DNA from: Streptomyces sp. 8L
Lineage (GTDB): Bacteria > Actinomycetota > Actinomycetes > Streptomycetales > Streptomycetaceae
Assembly: GCF_020176795.1 (NCBI RefSeq)
Contig: NZ_JAIUKE010000053.1
Span: 1 to 35,853 of the forward strand
Length of the DNA stretch: 35,853 nt
Direction: 5' to 3'
Shown here: positions 23,506 to 31,813 of the stretch, in pieces
How the letters are laid out: every line of letters starts with the position of its first letter
Numbering within the stretch: position 1 is the stretch's first letter
Translations under genes and position numbers: made by a program
Notes under the pieces: model-generated
Database searches by the model: none
What the model was told of the DNA's origin: nothing
The model's input: only the letters and a program-made list of their open reading frames with translations

Positions 23506-24055
23506 CGGAGAGTCCGATCGTCTGGCGCCGGGGGCGCACGAAATGAAGCCGGCGGAGCGGCAGAGAGGCATTGCGTGACAGTCGTCGCTTCACACCGAGT
23601 GGTGGTGTCAGCTCCCACGGCGCCTCCTCCAGTCGGCATGCCTGACGTATCCGTCAGGAGCCATCAGCCTGTGGAGGCGGTTCGGGCTCAGAAGAGCCAC
23701 GGGCGGGGTCCATCGCCTATTCGACAGTGAACAGCGGCGGACCCTCCTGGTCAAGACGGACGCGCCGGTCCCCGTCGGCCCCGGTGCCTTCGCGGGTGCG
23801 ACTGCCGCGGGGGGCGCGCTCCCTTCCCCCACTGCGACCTGGGAGTCCGAGCGCCGGCCGGCGCCCGGCCGGCGCTCTGGTGCGGCCCGGCGCCGTGAGG
23901 TGTACGGAGAGTGCCCTCGCCCGGCCGGTGTCTCCCGCCCCGGGCCGGGGTACCGGTACCGTGTCTACGGGAAAACGGCGGTGGGGCTCGCCGAAACCGC
24001 GGCCGATACGTCGATGGGCCGCCAACGGTCCCTACCTTGACTGGTAGGAGCTGCC
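23506..24055. other. Gene-free stretch of about 550 bp
   Basis: I see no supported gene here. Open frames on both strands are short and without homology or good starts. It should contain the promoter of the minus-strand DUF2180 gene and, at its right end, that of the DUF3040 gene, with a CCTACC-ttgact-GGTAGG inverted repeat at 24031-24048. Confidence 0.5.
24031..24048. promoter_or_regulatory. Inverted repeat before the sORF/DUF3040 gene
   Basis: CCTACC and GGTAGG are perfect 6-bp arms around ttgact. The right arm runs into the TAGGAG ribosome site for GTG 24056, so folding would hide that site; it could instead be a protein-binding site. Confidence 0.35.
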
Positions 24056-24163
24056 GTGAAACCTGTTGCCATGGACCGAGCCCGGGGCCTGCCCCGCGCC
24101 GTTGGGCCATGCGGGGCCGTGGTGCCGTCCTGGTATCGGCCGGCGTTGAGGCGGAGCCTCTGA
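24056..24163 (+). CDS. Candidate 35-aa leader-type ORF
   Basis: GTG at 24056 follows TAGGAG at good spacing and runs 35 codons to a TGA that ends 1 nt before the DUF3040 ATG (TGAcATG). The position suggests translational coupling. The peptide (VKPVAMDRARGL... ending ALRRSL) has no recognised domain. Its ribosome site lies in one arm of the inverted repeat at 24031-24048. Confidence 0.35.
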   Translation: MKPVAMDRARGLPRAVGPCGAVVPSWYRPALRRSL

Positions 24164-24164
24164 C

Positions 24165-24416
24165 ATGGGCCTTTCCGAGCATGAGCGCCGCGAACTCGAC
24201 AGGATAGAACGGCGCCTGTCGGCCGAGGAGCCGGTTCTCGATCGCCAACTCTCCCACTTCCGGAGGTACTTGCTCGCACGATTGCGCCGGCCCTGGCTGG
24301 GCGTCCTGATCGGGGTGGCTGCCACCGTCGTGGGTGCGGCCGTGCGTTCGGAAGGCGTCGCTCTGTCCGGTCTCGTGTTCGCGCTGATCTGCGGAATCTA
24401 CGCGGCCATGCGTTAG
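24165..24416 (+). CDS. DUF3040 small membrane protein
   Basis: The 83-residue product has the DUF3040 start MGLSEHERRELDRIERRLSA (in part), followed by AEEPVLDRQL and two hydrophobic helices (about 45-60 and 65-80). DUF3040 proteins are typical of actinobacteria; their role is unknown. ATG at 24165 comes just after the stop of a 35-codon ORF. Confidence 0.85.
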   Translation: MGLSEHERRELDRIERRLSAEEPVLDRQLSHFRRYLLARLRRPWLGVLIGVAATVVGAAVRSEGVALSGLVFALICGIYAAMR

Positions 24417-25016
24417 ACGCACGGGCACCTGCCGATACGGCGGAGCCGCCTGTGGCGCCGAGCGGATGCCGGGGCTGCCGGAGCACCGTCGCCGACCCGC
24501 GTGTGCTGATCATCAATGTTCGGGGCATACTGGGTCTGCGCGCTCGGCGCGTCGGTGATGGGGCTCACCGCAACCGCGGTCACGCGACCGCTGACGGTCC
24601 CTGGTTGTCTTCGACGCGACCAGGAGGAGCCATGCCCGTTCGAGCCGGTACCCGGCCATCACCAGGACCCGAGAAGCGCCGCTTTCCACGACGATCCCGC
24701 TGCGCCCTGGTAGGCGCGTCGCCCCGGCCGGCCGCGTGCCGGCCGTCGAACCCACGACAGGCCGAGCTCCTTGCACCGGCCCGCCGCTTGGACGACGTGG
24801 CGAAGGGTCCCGGGAAGCCGGGAGACGACGTGCTCGTCCCGCGATACCGGGTGCGCGTCCCGGCTTCGGACGTATGCCGCAGGTATGAGAGCCGCTGAGA
24901 TTCCTCGCGGGTTCCATCAGCGCAGAACAGAGACTTCCGCGGCACAGAGCAGAGACTTCCGCCGCGTAGAGCAGAGACTTCCGCTCGCACAGAATCAGCA
25001 CCCGAAGGATGGGGCA
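24417..25016. other. 600-bp stretch with weak small ORFs and repeats
   Basis: Two small plus-strand frames have some support. One is 24516-24713 (65 aa, with a membrane-like start YWVCALGASVMGLTATAV). The other is 24632-24898 (88 aa, basic, ATG after AGGAGG with only 4 nt spacing). They overlap in different frames, codon use is mixed and no family is recognised, so this may be a decayed gene. The last 90 bp carry a 22-bp repeat upstream of the pyrophosphatase gene. Confidence 0.3.
24924..24989. repeat. Three exact-phase 22-bp repeats upstream of the pyrophosphatase operon
   Basis: CAGAGACTTCCGC occurs at 24928, 24950 and 24972, exactly 22 bp apart, about two helical turns. Flanking bases (AGAR...GGCAC / CGTAG) are partly conserved. 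The last copy ends 32 bp before the pyrophosphatase ATG. Sites on one face of the helix suggest cooperative protein binding. Confidence 0.8.
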
Positions 25017-25505
25017 ATGGACTTCGACGTGACGGTTGAGATCCCCCGAGGGTCTCGCAACAAGTATGAGATGGACCACGAGCTGGGCCGCATCAGGCTG
25101 GACCGGCTTCTTTTCACCTCGACCCGCTATCCCGCCGACTACGGCTACATCGAAGAGACACTGGGGCGGGACGGCGACCCCCTGGACGCCCTGGTCCTGG
25201 TCGGTGAACCGACCTTTCCCGGATGCTCGATCGGATGCCGGGCCATCGGAATGTTCGTGATGTCCGACGAGAAGGGGCCGGACGAAAAAGTCCTCTGCGT
25301 ACCGTCACACGATCCACGCATGGCGCACCTGCGCGACATCAGCGACCTGCCGAAGTTCGATGAACTCGAAATCACCCACTTTTTCGAGGTCTATAAAGAT
25401 CTGGAGCCGGGCAAGTCCGTCGTCGGCTCCCACTGGGCCGGCCGCGACGAGGCGTATGCCGAGATCGACGCGGCCCGAAAGCGGGTCGGCGGTGCGGCAC
25501 ATTGA
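25017..25505 (+). CDS. ppa: Inorganic pyrophosphatase (family I)
   Basis: The 162-residue product is a soluble family I pyrophosphatase. Mg2+-binding and catalytic Asp residues are present: Asp52, 54 and 57 in RDGDPLDALVLVGEP and Asp84/89 in SDEKGPDEKV. The Lys/Arg/Tyr positions (EIPRGSRNKYEMDH, YPADYGYIEET) are also kept. It hydrolyses PPi to 2 Pi in the cytosol. ATG at 25017 follows AAGGATGGGG. Its stop overlaps the TTG start of the phosphoglycerate mutase gene, and an enolase gene follows. The normal housekeeping copy is expected elsewhere, so this may be a second, conditionally used copy (inference). Confidence 0.93.
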   Translation: MDFDVTVEIPRGSRNKYEMDHELGRIRLDRLLFTSTRYPADYGYIEETLGRDGDPLDALVLVGEPTFPGCSIGCRAIGMFVMSDEKGPDEKVLCVPSHDPRMAHLRDISDLPKFDELEITHFFEVYKDLEPGKSVVGSHWAGRDEAYAEIDAARKRVGGAAH

Positions 25506-26251
25506 TACCGCGGGGCAGCCTGATCGCGCTGCGGCACGGCCAGAGTACGACCAACGCGCAGGGACGCTTCACCGGCTGGCTGGACGTTCCCCTCACGGAA
25601 AAGGGCCGTGCGGAAGCCGTGACCGCGGGGCGGCTGATAGCGGAATCGGAACTCCTGCCGCACGCCGTCCACACCTCGCTCCTGCGCCGCACCGTCCAGA
25701 CGGCGGACATCGTGCTGGAAGAGGCGGGCCGGCCGTGGGTGCCCGTAACCCGCACCTGGCGGCTGAACGAGCGGCAGGCTCTGACCGGGCGCGACAAAAG
25801 CGAGGTACGGGAAGAGGCCGGTCCAGAACGCTACGAAACGCTGCGCAGATCGCTGCACGGAAAACCGGAAGCCCTTCCTCCCGGCATGCTCAAGACCCTG
25901 TACGACGACCCGCGCTACGCCGCCCTGCGCGGAAACGGAATCCCCGGTGCGGAGAGCCTGTCCGACATGGTGGAGCGGATCACGCCCTACTGGACGGAAG
26001 TCCTGGCACCTCGGATGACGGCCGGTCTTACCGTACTCATGGTCGCTCACGGCAATTCAATCCGCGCCCTGCTCACGTTGCTGGATAATCTGTCGGCGGC
26101 GGAAGCAAGGAATCTCAATATCCCCACCGGCGCCCCGCTCTACCGGCACTTCGACCGCGGTCTGCGGCCTCTCGGGAGCGGGTGGACCTACCTGGACCCC
26201 GACGCGGCGAGCACGGCCGCGGCAGCCGTGGCGAGCGAAGGACATACCTGA
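25502..26251 (+). CDS. 2,3-BPG-dependent phosphoglycerate mutase with altered active-site loop
   Basis: The 249-residue product matches GpmA along its length: RHGQS with His12 as the phospho-histidine, GRFTGWLDVPLTEKG, HTSLLRRTVQTADI, and AHGNSIRALL with His183. In GpmA the next motif is ERHYGALQG; here it is ERQALTG (Glu90-Arg91-Gln92), so the His-Tyr-Gly step is replaced by one Gln while the catalytic Glu stays. The change is in frame. The start is TTG at 25502, overlapping the pyrophosphatase stop (TTGA), so it is translationally coupled. With enolase downstream, it should convert 3-phosphoglycerate to 2-phosphoglycerate, perhaps with changed kinetics or substrate. Confidence 0.9.
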   Translation: MIPRGSLIALRHGQSTTNAQGRFTGWLDVPLTEKGRAEAVTAGRLIAESELLPHAVHTSLLRRTVQTADIVLEEAGRPWVPVTRTWRLNERQALTGRDKSEVREEAGPERYETLRRSLHGKPEALPPGMLKTLYDDPRYAALRGNGIPGAESLSDMVERITPYWTEVLAPRMTAGLTVLMVAHGNSIRALLTLLDNLSAAEARNLNIPTGAPLYRHFDRGLRPLGSGWTYLDPDAASTAAAAVASEGHT

Positions 26252-26313
26252 ACACAGTGCACGAACGAGTGGCGCAAAACCATCCGCATTCGTACTCGCG
26301 ACAAGGAAAGAAC

Positions 26314-27597
26314 ATGGCTTTCACGATTTCCCGGATTCACGCGGTGGAGATCCTCGACTCACGCGCTCGTCCGACCTTGTCGGTGACGCTCACCGCCCCG
26401 GGCGGTGTCCAGGTGCGGGCCGGCGTTCCGTCGGGCGCCTCCACCGGCACCCTGGAGGCGGTCGAGCTGCGGGACGGCGACAGCCGGTTCGGCGGACAGG
26501 GCGTCCGGGCGGCGGTCGACCATGTGAACGGGGAGATCGCCCAAGCTCTCGTCGGCCGTACCTTCACATCGGCGGCCAAGGTCGACGAGTTGCTGATGTC
26601 GCTGGACGGGACCGGCAACACGTCCCGCCTGGGGGCCAACGCCGTCGTGGGAGTTTCCATGGCCGCCGCACGGGCCGAGGCGTCCGCCGCGGGAAAGGAG
26701 CTGTGGATGTCACTCGCCGACATCGCCGGAACCACTCCGAGCATGCCCGTGCCCCACTTCAATGTGGTGAACGGCGGCGTGCACGCGCCGAACAACCTCG
26801 ACTTCCAGGAATTCATGATCGCCCCGCTCGGCGCCCCCAGCCTCACGGAGGCCGTCCGCGCGGGCGCCGAGGTGTACGCCCGCCTCAAGCACCGCCTGGC
26901 CGAAGCCGGGAACAGCACCGGGCTGGGGGACGAGGGCGGATTCGCACCCGAGATCGACGAACCCGAGGACGTCCTGGCCCTCCTGGTGGCCTCCATCGCC
27001 GACGCGGGCTACGAGGCGGGTCCGAAGGGTGTGGCCATCGCGCTCGATCCGGCCGCCAGCGAGTTCTACGCGGACGGCGCCTACCGGGTGGCAGGGCGCC
27101 GGCTCTCCGCCGGCCAACTCACCGACCGCTACGAGGAGATCATCGACCGCTTCCCTGTATGGAGCATCGAGGACGGACTTGCGGAGGACGACTGGGAAGG
27201 CTGGACGGCGCTCACCGCCCGCCTGGGTGAACGTGTCCAACTGATGGGCGACGACATCTTCGTCACCAACCCCGGGATCATCACGGACGCCATCGAGCGC
27301 AAGGTCGCGAACTCCGCCCTCATCAAGGTGAATCAGATCGGGACAGTGACCGAGACGCTGGAAGCCGTGCGAGTCTGCCGTGAAGCCGGTTACACGCAGA
27401 TGGTCTCCCACCGCTCCGGCGAGACACCCGACTCCTTCATCGCGGACCTCGCTGTTGGCACCGGGTGCGGCCAGATCAAGTCCGGCGCGCCGGCCCGTGG
27501 TGAACGCATCGCCAAATACAACCGGCTGCTCGAAATCGCCGACAGCCAGAAGAGCGGCCTCGGGTACGGGGTGAAGTCCCCCCGGGCAGCTGCGTGA
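26314..27597 (+). CDS. eno: Enolase
   Basis: The 427-residue product is a full-length enolase. Visible are the SGAST loop (40-44), His157 and Glu166 in NGGVHAPNNLDFQEFMI (where most enolases have GGSHADNN), GDEGGFAP with catalytic Glu207, metal ligands Asp245, Glu286 (SIEDGLAEDDW) and Asp313 (GDDIFVTNP), catalytic Lys338 in LIKVNQIGTVTET, and SHRSGET. It makes phosphoenolpyruvate from 2-phosphoglycerate. ATG at 26314 follows AAGGAAAG, 62 bp after the mutase gene. A second enolase besides the central copy is known in some Streptomyces; the GGVH variant suggests this one is a paralogue. Confidence 0.93.
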   Translation: MAFTISRIHAVEILDSRARPTLSVTLTAPGGVQVRAGVPSGASTGTLEAVELRDGDSRFGGQGVRAAVDHVNGEIAQALVGRTFTSAAKVDELLMSLDGTGNTSRLGANAVVGVSMAAARAEASAAGKELWMSLADIAGTTPSMPVPHFNVVNGGVHAPNNLDFQEFMIAPLGAPSLTEAVRAGAEVYARLKHRLAEAGNSTGLGDEGGFAPEIDEPEDVLALLVASIADAGYEAGPKGVAIALDPAASEFYADGAYRVAGRRLSAGQLTDRYEEIIDRFPVWSIEDGLAEDDWEGWTALTARLGERVQLMGDDIFVTNPGIITDAIERKVANSALIKVNQIGTVTETLEAVRVCREAGYTQMVSHRSGETPDSFIADLAVGTGCGQIKSGAPARGERIAKYNRLLEIADSQKSGLGYGVKSPRAAA

Positions 27598-27599
27598 CC

Positions 27600-27641
27600 G
27601 CGGTGCCCGCCGCCGGGACCTCCACGGTCCCGCACCACCGC
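27600..27641 (+). terminator. Terminator hairpin after eno
   Basis: CGGGACC-TCCAC-GGTCCCG (27614-27632) is a perfect 7-bp stem with a 5-nt loop. GCGGTG (27600-27605) and CACCGC (27636-27641) can extend it. It begins 2 nt after the eno stop and probably ends the ppa-pgm-eno transcript. Confidence 0.6.
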
Positions 27642-27831
27642 CTCGCGTCTCCCCGCTCAGGGACCCCGAGGCGCTGTCCCGCCGCCGACGGACGTGCGAG
27701 GGGGCGGCGCCCGGGCGCACACTGGAAGCTGTACGGGCGATGAGGCTCGCCCTTGAGCGCACGTTCCGTGCTGATGGCCTCTGCCAGGACCGGCCGCCAC
27801 GCGCGGCGGTGTGGTGAGGGAGGTCGCGCGG

Positions 27832-29502
27832 ATGCTCGTGTACACGATGCGCAAGGTGCGCATGACCCACGGTGACAGGGTCATCCTTGACGACGTCTCC
27901 CTGTCCTTCCTGTCCGGCGCCAAGATCGGCGTCGTCGGGCCGAACGGCATGGGCAAGTCGACCGTGCTGCGGATCATGGCGGGGCTGGAGCAGCCGACCC
28001 ACGGAGACGCGTTCCCCGCGCCCGCGACCAGCGTCGGCATTCTGGAGCAGGAGCCCCGGCTCGACGAGTCGTCCACCGTACGGGGCAACGTCGAGGAGGG
28101 GGTCGCGGAGATCCGCGGCATGCTGCACCGCTACGAGGAGGTCACCGCCGCTCTCGCCGACACCGACGGCGGCCAGGAGATGCAGGAGCTCCTTGACGAG
28201 CTCGGCCCCCTCCAGGAGTCCTTGGACCGGGTGGGCGCGTGGGATCTCGACTCCCGGCTGGAGCAGGCCATGGACGCCCTGCGCTGCCCGCCGCCGGCCA
28301 CACCCGTGGCGGAGCTGTCGGGCGGGGAGCGGCGCCGCGTGGCGCTGTGCCGGCTTCTGCTGTCACAGCCCGACCTGCTGCTGCTCGACGAGCCCACCAA
28401 CCATCTGGACGCCGAGTCGGTCGCCTGGCTGGAGCAGCACCTCGGCGAGTATCCCGGCACGGTCGTCGCGGTCACACACGACCGGTACTTCCTCGACAAC
28501 GTCGCCCAGTGGATTCTGGAGATCGACCGGGGCCACGCCTACCCGTACGAGGGGAACTACTCGACGTACCTGGAGACCAGGGCGGCCCGCCTGCGGGTGG
28601 AGGGCCGCAAGGACACCAAGCTGCGAAAACGTCTGGCGGACGAGCTGGCGTGGGTGCGCTCGGGGGCGAAGGGCCGCCAGGCCAAGTCCAGGGCGAGGGT
28701 GGAGCGGTACGAGGAGCTGGCGAGCGAGGCGGCCAAGACCCGCGAGCTCGACTTCGAGGAGATCCAGATCCCGCCGGGTCCGCGGCTCGGCGGCCTGGTT
28801 CTGGAGGCGGACCACCTCACCAAGGGGTTCGGTGGCCGGCTGCTCATGGAGGATCTGTCGTTCTCACTGCCGCGCGGCGGACTCGTCGGTGTGCTCGGAC
28901 CGAACGGTGTCGGCAAGACCACACTGTTCAGGATGATCGTCGGCGAGGAGGAGCCCGACTCGGGCACACTGCGCATCGGTGACACCGTCCGGATCTCCTA
29001 CACCGACCAGGGCCGGGCCGGCCTGGAGAGCGGCGCATCGGTGTGGGAAGTGGTCTCAGGGGGCCTGGACCACCTGCGGGTGGGGAACACCGAGCTGCCG
29101 TCCCGCGCCTACGTGGCCACCTTCGGCTTCAAGGGGGCGGACCAGCAGAAGCCGGTGAGTGTGATGTCCGGCGGCGAACGCAACCGCCTCAACCTGGCGC
29201 TCACCCTCAAACAGGGCGGCAACCTCCTGCTGCTGGACGAGCCGACCAACGACCTGGATGTGGAGACCCTCGCGTCACTGGAGAACGCCCTCCTCGACTT
29301 CCCCGGCTGTGCTGTGATCACCGCCCATGACCGGTGGTTCCTCGACCGTGTCGCCACGCACATCCTCGCCTGGGAGGGCGGTGCCAACTGGTTCTGGTTC
29401 GAAGGCAACTTCGCCGACTACGAGGCGAACAAGCTCGAACGGCTCGGCCCCGAGGCGGCCCGTCCGCACGCCGTCACCCGCCGCCGCCTGGCCCGCGACT
29501 GA
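27832..29502 (+). CDS. ettA: EttA-type ABC-F translational ATPase
   Basis: The 556-residue product has two ABC domains and no membrane domain. Domain 1 shows Walker A GPNGMGKST, signature LSGGERRRVALCR and Walker B LLLLDEPTNHLD; domain 2 shows GPNGVGKTT, MSGGERNRLNLAL and LLLLDEPTNDLD. The linker (about 235-310) carries the charged P-site tRNA-interaction motif region and an EttA-like arm insert. EttA binds the ribosomal E site and gates the first peptide bond according to the ATP/ADP ratio. ATG at 27832 has GGGAGG 9 nt upstream. Streptomyces normally have a housekeeping EttA, so this may be a paralogue; an energy-sensing role would fit the neighbours. Confidence 0.9.
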   Translation: MLVYTMRKVRMTHGDRVILDDVSLSFLSGAKIGVVGPNGMGKSTVLRIMAGLEQPTHGDAFPAPATSVGILEQEPRLDESSTVRGNVEEGVAEIRGMLHRYEEVTAALADTDGGQEMQELLDELGPLQESLDRVGAWDLDSRLEQAMDALRCPPPATPVAELSGGERRRVALCRLLLSQPDLLLLDEPTNHLDAESVAWLEQHLGEYPGTVVAVTHDRYFLDNVAQWILEIDRGHAYPYEGNYSTYLETRAARLRVEGRKDTKLRKRLADELAWVRSGAKGRQAKSRARVERYEELASEAAKTRELDFEEIQIPPGPRLGGLVLEADHLTKGFGGRLLMEDLSFSLPRGGLVGVLGPNGVGKTTLFRMIVGEEEPDSGTLRIGDTVRISYTDQGRAGLESGASVWEVVSGGLDHLRVGNTELPSRAYVATFGFKGADQQKPVSVMSGGERNRLNLALTLKQGGNLLLLDEPTNDLDVETLASLENALLDFPGCAVITAHDRWFLDRVATHILAWEGGANWFWFEGNFADYEANKLERLGPEAARPHAVTRRRLARD

Positions 29503-29522
29503 GCCACGACAGGAGTTGCGTC

Positions 29523-29942
29523 ATGACACACCTCGATCAGGAAGCCGAGACGGTCCTGCGCGCGGCCCAGCTGACCGTCGTCAACGCCAAGTGGCACATC
29601 CGCGAGGAGCAGGCGCTGGCGCGGCTCGCTCGGGAGCGCGGTCTGGCCTGCACCCCGCTCTTCCCCGGACACGCGGTCATCCAGGTCGTCGCCTGCGGTG
29701 GACAACTGCTCGGCCGGACCCGCCTGCACCGCGACGGCCGCCGGAGCCGCTGGATCGCCGTCCCCGCCCACACCGCCCGGACGATCGGCGCCTACCGGAC
29801 CGCGCACGGGGCGGCCCGCGCACTGGCACGCCGGGCGGGCCTGCGCTGCCGCCGAGTGCGGGACCAACCCGTCGATCCCCTGTTGTTCGGCCCCCGTCCC
29901 GCGACCGGTCCGCGCGGCGGGGGAGGGGAACGCCGTCCGTGA
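29523..29942 (+). CDS. Hypothetical protein, 139 aa
   Basis: ATG at 29523 follows AGGAG 6-7 nt upstream and starts 20 bp after ettA, so it is probably in the same transcript. The product is Arg/Ala-rich. It has an N-terminal helix (EAETVLRAAQLTVVNAKWHI), a central beta-type stretch (HAVIQVVACGGQLLGRTRLH) and a disordered Gly/Arg/Pro tail. I do not recognise a family. Codon use looks coding. Confidence 0.65.
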   Translation: MTHLDQEAETVLRAAQLTVVNAKWHIREEQALARLARERGLACTPLFPGHAVIQVVACGGQLLGRTRLHRDGRRSRWIAVPAHTARTIGAYRTAHGAARALARRAGLRCRRVRDQPVDPLLFGPRPATGPRGGGGERRP

Positions 29943-29960
29943 GCACCGACCCGCGCCGCA

Positions 29961-30014
29961 CGGAGACACGGCGGTACGGCGGTACGGAGGCACGGCGGGT
30001 ACGGAGGCACGGCG
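29961..30014. repeat. Short imperfect repeats (ACGGAGGCACGGCGGT-type)
   Basis: ACGGAGRCACGGCGGT appears in about three imperfect copies, with an extra ACGGCGGT between them. They lie in the 172-bp convergent gap between the hypothetical gene and the GH88 gene. Confidence 0.6.
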
Positions 30015-30114
30015 ATCCATGACAGGCCGGACGGCCCCGGCGCCCAGCGACTCGGCCGCGCTCCACGGCCCCGGGTGCCCGGCGACCGCGCCCCGCGCCC
30101 CGGGTGCCCGGCGC

Positions 30115-31278
30115 TCAGCCGTGGCGCAGCCGGAGCCGGACGGCCCTGAGGTAGTAGTAGTCGCCGTAGGGCAGCGGACCGTCGACGCCCAGCCCGTGGG
30201 GGACCGAGTAGGCGGCGTGGCCGAGGAGCCCCACCCGGTCGCTGAACAGCGCCTTCCTGCCCAGGGTTTCGAGGAGTTGCCCGAGGCGGGCGTCGGCATC
30301 GAGGCGCTCGGCGAGGGCCGGGTCGGCGAGCGATTCGGCCAGCGCGGAGGCGACGATGGCGCCCGCCGACGAGTCGGCCGCGCTGCCGTCCCGGTCCAGG
30401 TCGTTCGGCGGGAGTTCCCCGGGGTCGAGGTGCGACCAGAGGAAGTCGAGGGTGCGGGCCGCGGCGTCGGCGTAGCGCGGCAGTCCGGTGGCGAGGTGGG
30501 CGGACACGAAGCCGTGGATGGCCCAGCCCTGGCCGCGTGTCCAGCAGGACGCGTCGTCGCCGCCCTGGTAGGTGCCGCGCCAGGTGGGAACGCCGTCCTC
30601 GCCGTAGCGCACGAGGTGGTACGTGCTGGCGTCGGGGCGGACGATGGTCCGCAGCGTCGCGTCGGCGTGGCTGATCGCGGCCTCGCGGAACTCGGGGCGC
30701 CCGGTGCGCTCGGCCGCCCACCACAGCAGCGGCAGGTTCATCATCGTGTCGATCGTGCTCGTGCCCCGTGAGCGGGGATCGTCGAGCCGGCCGAACGCCT
30801 GGAGGTACCCGCCGGGGCTGCGGAGCCTGCTCAGCAGCACCTCGGCGGCTCGTACGGCGTCGTCCCGCCGGCGCTGCTCGCCGGTGAGGTCGGCCAGCGC
30901 GCACGCCGACGGTTGGAACAGGAAGCCGATGTCGTGCGTGCCGTCGTCGTCGGCCCGGACGCGGACGGCGTCGGCGATGCCCTCGGCGGTCGCGCGCAGC
31001 CCCGGCGCCCCCAACTCCTCCAGTTCGAGGAGTTGCCCGGCCCAGAAACCGCTGGTCCAGTTGCCGTGGTCGTAGTAGTCGCCGTGCCACTGGCTGCGCG
31101 CGGCGATGTCGACACGCACCCACGCGGATTTCTCGGCGTAGTGCGGCATCGCCCCGTCCTCCCAGCCGGCGGTGCCGGCCAGGACGCGTTCGGCGGCGGC
31201 CCGCAGGAAGGCCGTGAGGTCGAGGTCGGTTCCGGGCACGATCGGGGAGCCGGAGTGTGCCGGCTGTGCCGCGCTCAC
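30115..31278 (-). CDS. GH88 unsaturated glucuronyl hydrolase
   Basis: The 387-residue product is an alpha/alpha-barrel glycoside hydrolase of family 88 (GH105 is less likely). Asp116 (THDIGFLF) and Asp177 (TIDTMMNLPLLWWA) are 61 residues apart, the same spacing as the two catalytic Asp of Bacillus GL1 UGL. Further motifs are NWTSGFWAGQL, CWTRGQGWAIHGF and SAGAIVASAL. It would release unsaturated uronic acid from oligosaccharides made by polysaccharide lyases. There is no signal peptide, so it acts inside the cell. The GTG start at 31278 overlaps the MaoC stop (GTGA). Confidence 0.9.
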   Translation of the reverse strand: MSAAQPAHSGSPIVPGTDLDLTAFLRAAAERVLAGTAGWEDGAMPHYAEKSAWVRVDIAARSQWHGDYYDHGNWTSGFWAGQLLELEELGAPGLRATAEGIADAVRVRADDDGTHDIGFLFQPSACALADLTGEQRRRDDAVRAAEVLLSRLRSPGGYLQAFGRLDDPRSRGTSTIDTMMNLPLLWWAAERTGRPEFREAAISHADATLRTIVRPDASTYHLVRYGEDGVPTWRGTYQGGDDASCWTRGQGWAIHGFVSAHLATGLPRYADAAARTLDFLWSHLDPGELPPNDLDRDGSAADSSAGAIVASALAESLADPALAERLDADARLGQLLETLGRKALFSDRVGLLGHAAYSVPHGLGVDGPLPYGDYYYLRAVRLRLRHG

Positions 31279-31691
31279 AGGAAGTGGAGGGTGTGCCGGG
31301 CGACGGCGACCGTCTCGCCGCGCTGGTTGGTCACGTCGATGTCGGCGTAGGTCCGGGGCCGTTCCGGATCGATCTCGGCGATCCGGTAGCGGACGGTCAC
31401 GGTGTCGCCGAAGCGGACGGGACGGGGGAAGCGGACCCGGTCGTAGCCGTAGGAGACGGCGGTGGCACCACCGAGCTTCTCGATCATCCTGGTCGACGTC
31501 GTGGACATGAAGCCGACCATCAGGGCGCCGTGGGCGATGCGCCCGCCGTACGGAGTCGTGCTCATCGTCTGCTCGTCGACGTGATTCGGGCTCAGGTCGC
31601 CGGTGATACCGGCGAACAGGTACACGTCCGACTCGCTGACCGTCTTGCTGAACGTGACCTCGTCGCCCACGTTCGCGGCAGGCACTGCCAT
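31275..31691 (-). CDS. MaoC-family (R)-enoyl-CoA hydratase
   Basis: The 138-residue product has the single hot-dog hydratase-2 motif: YLFAGITGDLSPNHVDE with Asp32 and His37 as the catalytic pair, then GGRIAHGALMVGFMS. Length and residue positions match PhaJ-type hydratases. It would hydrate an enoyl-CoA or mesaconyl-type CoA ester. ATG at 31691 follows GAAGGAG. It is the first gene of the minus-strand pair with GH88, under the promoter and operators at 31814-31855. Confidence 0.9.
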   Translation of the reverse strand: MAVPAANVGDEVTFSKTVSESDVYLFAGITGDLSPNHVDEQTMSTTPYGGRIAHGALMVGFMSTTSTRMIEKLGGATAVSYGYDRVRFPRPVRFGDTVTVRYRIAEIDPERPRTYADIDVTNQRGETVAVARHTLHFL

Positions 31692-31813
31692 GTGTGCTCC
31701 TTCGTCTCTTCGGCACCGGCGCCCCGTCGGCCGGCACCCGGCTCCCGGGTGACCGCGGGTGTCGCGCCGGCGGTGATCCGGGTCTGACCCGTTGACGCTG
31801 TTGTACCCGCTGC

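Noticed and set aside
24017..24602. Shared ACGGTCCCT motif at 24025 and 24594 as a regulon box
   Set aside because: Only nine bases are common and both sites are embedded in different contexts; too short to separate from chance.
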